DNA of 16,903 nt. Source: Proteobacteria bacterium UBA1673 (lineage in GTDB: Bacteria > Pseudomonadota > Gammaproteobacteria > Comchoanobacterales > Comchoanobacteraceae). The stretch is taken from positions 1 to 16,903 of the forward strand of contig DCKN01000118.1 in the NCBI GenBank assembly GCA_002320385.1, written 5' to 3'. Under the pieces are notes generated by a model, which worked only from the letters and a program-made list of their open reading frames with translations, was not told the DNA's origin and ran no database searches. This document shows, piece by piece, positions 13,237 through 16,903 of the stretch (the stretch's first letter is position 1; each line of letters starts with the position of its first letter). Position numbers and translations under genes: made by a program.

Positions 13237-15025
13237 ATATAGAGACTGTTTGGCGCGTGATTTAAGTCTGTCACTTGAGGGGAATCAGGTTAAATTGAGC
13301 GGTTGGGTTCATCGGATAAGAGATCATGGTGGTGTGATATTCATCGATTTGCGCGATCACACGGGTTTATCTCAGGTTGTCTGTAATCCTGAGCATGCAG
13401 ATGTTTTTTCCATTGCTGAGCGATGTCGTTCAGAGTTCGTTATCTCAGTCGAAGGGCAGGTCAGTAAAAGACCTGAGGGCACTGAGAATGTTGATTTGCA
13501 TTCTGGCGCTGTTGAAGTCGTTTGTAGTGAGCTTACGATTATCAACGCTTGTCTGCCACTGCCATTTGCTGTTGAACAGCACAATGAATCTGACGTTGGT
13601 GAGGATGTTCGCATGCAGTATCGCTTTTTGGATTTACGTCGTGAATCAATGGCAAAAGCATTGCGCGCGCGTTCGAAACTACTCAATTGTGTGCGTGCAA
13701 CACTGCAGTCTCAAGACTTCCTAGAAATTGAAACGCCTGTGCTGACTAAGGCATCCCCTGAAGGTGCCCGAGAGTATCTAGTGCCCAGTCGCGTGCATCC
13801 TGGACTTGGGTTTGCCTTGCAGCAGTCACCACAGCAATACAAGCAGCTATTAATGATGGGTGGCGTTGATCGTTACTACCAGATTGCTCGATGTTTTCGA
13901 GATGAAGACCTGAGGCGTGATCGACAACCTGAATTCACGCAGATTGATCTTGAGATGGCATTTGTAGAGCAAGAAGATGTACTTCATGTTGTTGGTGACT
14001 TATTAAAGCGTATGATTTATGATGTGGCAGATGTGACCATCGATGACATTCCGAGGATGAGTTGGCACGACGCGATGCGTTTATACGGGTCTGATAAGCC
14101 TGACTTGAGGATTCCATTGCACTTTGTTCCGATTGATGATTTGTGTTCAGACTGTGACTTCAAGGTGTTTAAGCAACCTGCTATTGATGAGGATTCCCGC
14201 GTAGTGACGATGCGAATTCCAGGTGGGTCTCGTTTGCTATCGCGTAAACAGATCGATGACTATACTGACTTTGTTGCAAAATACGGTGCTAAAGGGCTTG
14301 CGTATGTCAAGGTAAATGATGCTACTTCAGGATCGATGGACTTGCAATCACCTATTGTTAAGTTTCTTGGGCAAGAACTGGCTGAAAAGATTGTTCAGCG
14401 TGCTGAGTGTCAGTCCGGTGACTTGTTGTTTTTTGGTGCCGGTGATGCCAAGGTGGTTAATCAGTCTATGTGTGCGTTGCGTAGCTTAATTGCAGAAGAT
14501 CTATCCTTGTTCACTTGCGATTTTGCCCCTTTGTGGGTATTGGATTTTCCAATGTATGAGTCTGACGACGACGGCTTGAAAGCAATGCATCATCCGTTTA
14601 CTTCTCCTGCGACTGATTCAATAGAAACGCTTAAGCAAGCGCCCCTGAGCTTACTTTCCAAATCTTATGATCTGGTATTGAATGGGTGTGAGTTAGGCAG
14701 TGGTTCGATTCGTATTTCTGATGCGGAGATGCAATATGCAGTTCTTGAACTTCTTGGGATGGATAAAGCGGCGAGTGATAAAGTGCTTGGTCATTTAATA
14801 GAAGCGTTACGTTATGGTGCCCCGCCGCATGGGGGCTTTGCTTTTGGTGTTGATCGCTTGGTAATGCTGTTGGTGAATAGGCCATCCATTCGCGACGTCA
14901 TCGCTTTTCCAAAAACACAAAATGCGAGTTGCCCGCTTACAGGTGCGCCGAGTGTCTTAGATGACGCTGCTTTGAAAGAGCTTGGGTTGAGGCATTTAAA
15001 ATTAAAACCTGAGCTAGCTAATTGA
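13220..15025 (+). CDS. aspS: Aspartyl-tRNA synthetase, probably non-discriminating
   Basis: A 601-residue bacterial-type class IIb synthetase that attaches aspartate to tRNA. The OB-fold anticodon-binding domain (about 18-110) has GWVHRIRDHGGVIFIDLRD. The catalytic core has the Asp-specific QSP(Q) segment (202-205), motif 2 FRDEDLRRDRQPEFTQID (226-243) and motif 3 GVDRL (543-547). The bacterial GAD insertion lies between (about 290-415). H31 in VHR and a Gly in RPEGTEN are the residues associated with non-discriminating enzymes that also charge tRNA-Asn; E. coli, which is discriminating, has VNRRRDLGS here. If so, the cell needs GatCAB to make Asn-tRNA. ATG 13220 follows AGGAG (13205-13209) and overlaps the DUF502 gene by 17 bases. 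Confidence 0.96.
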   Translation: MTMQNKYRDCLARDLSLSLEGNQVKLSGWVHRIRDHGGVIFIDLRDHTGLSQVVCNPEHADVFSIAERCRSEFVISVEGQVSKRPEGTENVDLHSGAVEVVCSELTIINACLPLPFAVEQHNESDVGEDVRMQYRFLDLRRESMAKALRARSKLLNCVRATLQSQDFLEIETPVLTKASPEGAREYLVPSRVHPGLGFALQQSPQQYKQLLMMGGVDRYYQIARCFRDEDLRRDRQPEFTQIDLEMAFVEQEDVLHVVGDLLKRMIYDVADVTIDDIPRMSWHDAMRLYGSDKPDLRIPLHFVPIDDLCSDCDFKVFKQPAIDEDSRVVTMRIPGGSRLLSRKQIDDYTDFVAKYGAKGLAYVKVNDATSGSMDLQSPIVKFLGQELAEKIVQRAECQSGDLLFFGAGDAKVVNQSMCALRSLIAEDLSLFTCDFAPLWVLDFPMYESDDDGLKAMHHPFTSPATDSIETLKQAPLSLLSKSYDLVLNGCELGSGSIRISDAEMQYAVLELLGMDKAASDKVLGHLIEALRYGAPPHGGFAFGVDRLVMLLVNRPSIRDVIAFPKTQNASCPLTGAPSVLDDAALKELGLRHLKLKPELAN

Positions 15026-15043
15026 TTATTTGACATTCGCGTC

Positions 15044-15073
15044 TTGCATTGGGGTTTTTGTTTGTATTACAAT
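15044..15073 (+). promoter_or_regulatory. Possible promoter for yebC
   Basis: TTGCAT (15044-15049), an 18-base spacer and TACAAT (15068-15073, five of six). The -35 is weak. A better -35 (TTGACA, 15030-15035) is too far from any -10. The leader would be about 70 bases. No terminator separates aspS from yebC, so read-through is also likely. Confidence 0.35.
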
Positions 15074-15150
15074 TGTCCTGTCAAACGATGTGAGGTCTTG
15101 TATGGTTGGCCTAAATGTTTTGTCAATATCATACGTATCTGGAGGTGAAT

Positions 15151-15879
15151 ATGGCTGGTCATAGTAAGTGGGCAAATATCAAGCATCGTAAGGGCCGTCA
15201 AGATGCATTACGCGGTAAGATGAATACGAAACTGATTCGTGAAATTACTGTTGCAACGAGAGAGGCCGGCGGAGATCCCAGTGCAAATCCAAGATTGCGA
15301 TTAGCGATGGATAAGGCCAATCGCGCGAATGTAACTAAGGATAGCATCAAGCGAGCGATCGATAAAGGGATGGGTAATCTAGGGACCGATGATTATCAGT
15401 CAGTGATGTATGAAGGATATGGTCCTCAAGGTGTGGCTATGCTCGTTGAATGTCTGACAGATAATAAAAATCGAACTGTTGCTGAGGTTCGCCATGCCTT
15501 CAATAAGTATGGCGGTAATCTCGGTACTGATGGTTCCGTGAGTTATTTGTTTTCACGTCGTGGTATTGTGGTTGTTTCTGGACAGGAAGAGGATGAGGCA
15601 CTACTGACATTGGCGCTAGAGCACGGCATTGATGATGTATCTGCTGGGGTCGATCCTGATACAGTTGTTTTGGATATGGCTCCGAATTTATTGTCTGATG
15701 TGGTTGATTTAGTCTCTTCAAAGGGCTACAGCATTGTGCAAGCTGATCATATGTGGGTTGCAGAGACAAAGCTGCCGCTAGATGAGGTAGGTTATGAGAA
15801 GTGCGAAACTCTTCATGATGTATTAATTGAATTAGATGATGTTCAGTCAGTATTTACAAATGCTGTTCATGGCATGTAG
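15151..15879 (+). CDS. yebC: YebC/PmpR-family translation factor
   Basis: A 242-residue protein with the family start MAGHSKWANIKHRKGRQD and the three-domain YebC fold: RLAMDKANRANVTKDSIKRA (residues about 51-70), the VMYEGYGPQGVAMLVECLTD segment (about 86-105), and NKYGGNLGTDGSVSYLF (about 122-138). The family was long annotated as a transcriptional regulator; the mitochondrial relative TACO1 and more recent work link YebC to ribosomes and synthesis of proline-rich stretches. GGAGGTG (15141-15147) is an excellent ribosome-binding site for ATG 15151, so the upstream in-frame ATG at 15115 is rejected. In many gammaproteobacteria ruvC follows; here the next gene is an ABC exporter. Confidence 0.96.
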   Translation: MAGHSKWANIKHRKGRQDALRGKMNTKLIREITVATREAGGDPSANPRLRLAMDKANRANVTKDSIKRAIDKGMGNLGTDDYQSVMYEGYGPQGVAMLVECLTDNKNRTVAEVRHAFNKYGGNLGTDGSVSYLFSRRGIVVVSGQEEDEALLTLALEHGIDDVSAGVDPDTVVLDMAPNLLSDVVDLVSSKGYSIVQADHMWVAETKLPLDEVGYEKCETLHDVLIELDDVQSVFTNAVHGM

Positions 15880-15906
15880 TTTTTAAGTGCGCGTTGGAGA
15901 GAGAGT

Positions 15907-16903
15907 TTGGTAAAGCAGCCTAAGAATTTATTTTTGTTTGTGTGGCAATTTGTCCGTCCTTATCGAGGATGGTATTATTGTATGTTATTGTTAACTTTGA
16001 TTTTTTCTATTTTAACATGCGCTACCTCTTATGCGTTGAAAATGGTTATTGATGTTGTGGAGGTGGTTGAGCCTCAACATATTGTTAAAGAGTCGTTTTG
16101 GTCATGCGTGCTATTCATATCCTCATATGTGGGTATTAGCCTGTGTTTGCGTTTTCGAAATATCTGCGCACGGCAGTTTTATCCGGCAATGCAAAAAGCA
16201 ATGACGATGAATTTGCATAAAACGCTGCAGAAAAAGGAGTTCCATTATTTTCAAGCCCATTTGACGGGCGCCGTCGCTAATCGGGTCATCGGCTTAACAA
16301 GAAGTACCATTGAGCTAATGGAACTTTCTGTGACATCCTGGTTTACTGTCTCGTTGGTTGTGATTTATCTTGGTTTTTTATTGTTGTGTTCTCCATGGTT
16401 TACCCTGGCTTATTGTGTTTGGTTGGCAATCTTTATCCCGATCACCATGTGGGCAGCATCATATGCGAATGACTTTTCGCGAGGTTATGCGGAAAGTCAG
16501 ATGACGTTGGCTGGTTACTTGGTTGATAGTATCAATAATATTTATTTTGTAAAATTATTTGGCCAGTATTTTCATGAGGAGCAGCGTATTGATCAAGCTA
16601 GCTCGGATACATTTGATAAAAATGTGCATTTAAAAGATTACCTGATTCGCTTTCGACTGGTTCTGGATTTATTTGTACTGATGATTTTGACCATTAATAT
16701 TTGTCTTTTGGTTTATTTGTATCAGTACCGTTTGGTTACTGCTGGTGATTTTGCATTTGTCTTGATGACGACTTTGGATATTTCTTGGTACATATGGGAA
16801 TATTTTGGTGAGCAGTTTTTTAGAATGATCCAAGAGTATGGTCAAGCGCAACAAGGTTATGCATTATTCAAAAAGCCCATGTTTTATAAGGATGTGCCTA
16901 ATG
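15907..16903 (+). CDS. ABC exporter, transmembrane domain (partial, runs off right edge)
   Basis: The first 332 codons of an ABCB-type half-transporter; the nucleotide-binding domain lies beyond the window. About six membrane helices can be placed near residues 21-45, 65-85, 143-162, 163-185, 255-277 and 285-305. HYFQAHLTGAVANRVIGLT (114-132) corresponds to the first intracellular coupling helix, whose usual form is FFDxxxTGxLxSR. GQAQQGYALF near the end of the visible part is the linker toward the ATPase domain. TTG 15907 is chosen because GGAGAGAGAG lies just upstream (15896-15905); GTG 15940 would remove the typical FVWQFVRPY start. The substrate is unknown; MsbA-like lipid or peptide export are alternatives. 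The gene is 27 bases after yebC and probably co-transcribed. Confidence 0.82.
   Translation, partial: MVKQPKNLFLFVWQFVRPYRGWYYCMLLLTLIFSILTCATSYALKMVIDVVEVVEPQHIVKESFWSCVLFISSYVGISLCLRFRNICARQFYPAMQKAMTMNLHKTLQKKEFHYFQAHLTGAVANRVIGLTRSTIELMELSVTSWFTVSLVVIYLGFLLLCSPWFTLAYCVWLAIFIPITMWAASYANDFSRGYAESQMTLAGYLVDSINNIYFVKLFGQYFHEEQRIDQASSDTFDKNVHLKDYLIRFRLVLDLFVLMILTINICLLVYLYQYRLVTAGDFAFVLMTTLDISWYIWEYFGEQFFRMIQEYGQAQQGYALFKKPMFYKDVPN

Overview
This is an AT-rich bacterial chromosome segment from a gammaproteobacterium. The signs are an RpoS-type sigma factor, a small Fis protein, HtpG under a classical sigma-32-like promoter, the Kdo transferase WaaA, and the block fmdB - DUF502 gene - aspS - yebC. 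Gene content and the style of the orphan proteins fit a host-associated lineage of the Legionellales/Coxiella kind, but that placement is inference. No phage, insertion sequence, CRISPR array, rRNA or tRNA was seen.

Layout. (1) 1-3792, plus strand: the 3' end of prfA (release factor 1), a polytopic MOP/Wzx-like flippase, waaA and prmC. prfA and prmC are functional partners that usually sit together; here two envelope genes lie between them. (2) 3862-5328: a strong sigma-70 promoter drives an OmpA-like lipoprotein and a translationally overlapping exported protein resembling DUF2807 (GIN) beta-helix domains. (3) 5329-6719: a largely non-coding, G/T-rich stretch surrounding one 2OG-Fe(II) oxygenase gene with its own promoter. 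(4) 6720-8744: map (minus) and rpoS (plus), divergent across a very AT-rich promoter region; rpoS has its own promoter and terminator, with no nlpD beside it. (5) 8745-11075: a possible 37-residue membrane peptide, then htpG with a heat-shock promoter and a strong terminator. (6) 11076-11361: non-coding, with three hairpin-forming inverted repeats, two with 10-12 bp perfect arms. (7) 11362-12222, minus strand: fis followed by an unrecognised helical 181-residue protein. (8) 12299-16903, plus strand: fmdB, a DUF502 membrane protein, aspS, yebC, and the start of an ABC exporter that runs off the window.

Functionally, much of the window serves translation and protein quality control (prfA/prmC, map, aspS, yebC, htpG) and global regulation (rpoS, fis), with envelope genes between (flippase, waaA, lipoprotein pair, ABC exporter). 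The AspRS carries a signature usually linked to non-discriminating enzymes, implying that Asn-tRNA may be made by transamidation. The most interesting unexplained items are the orphan protein beside fis, the lipoprotein/GIN-like pair, the inverted repeats after htpG, and the gene-poor stretch around the oxygenase gene.
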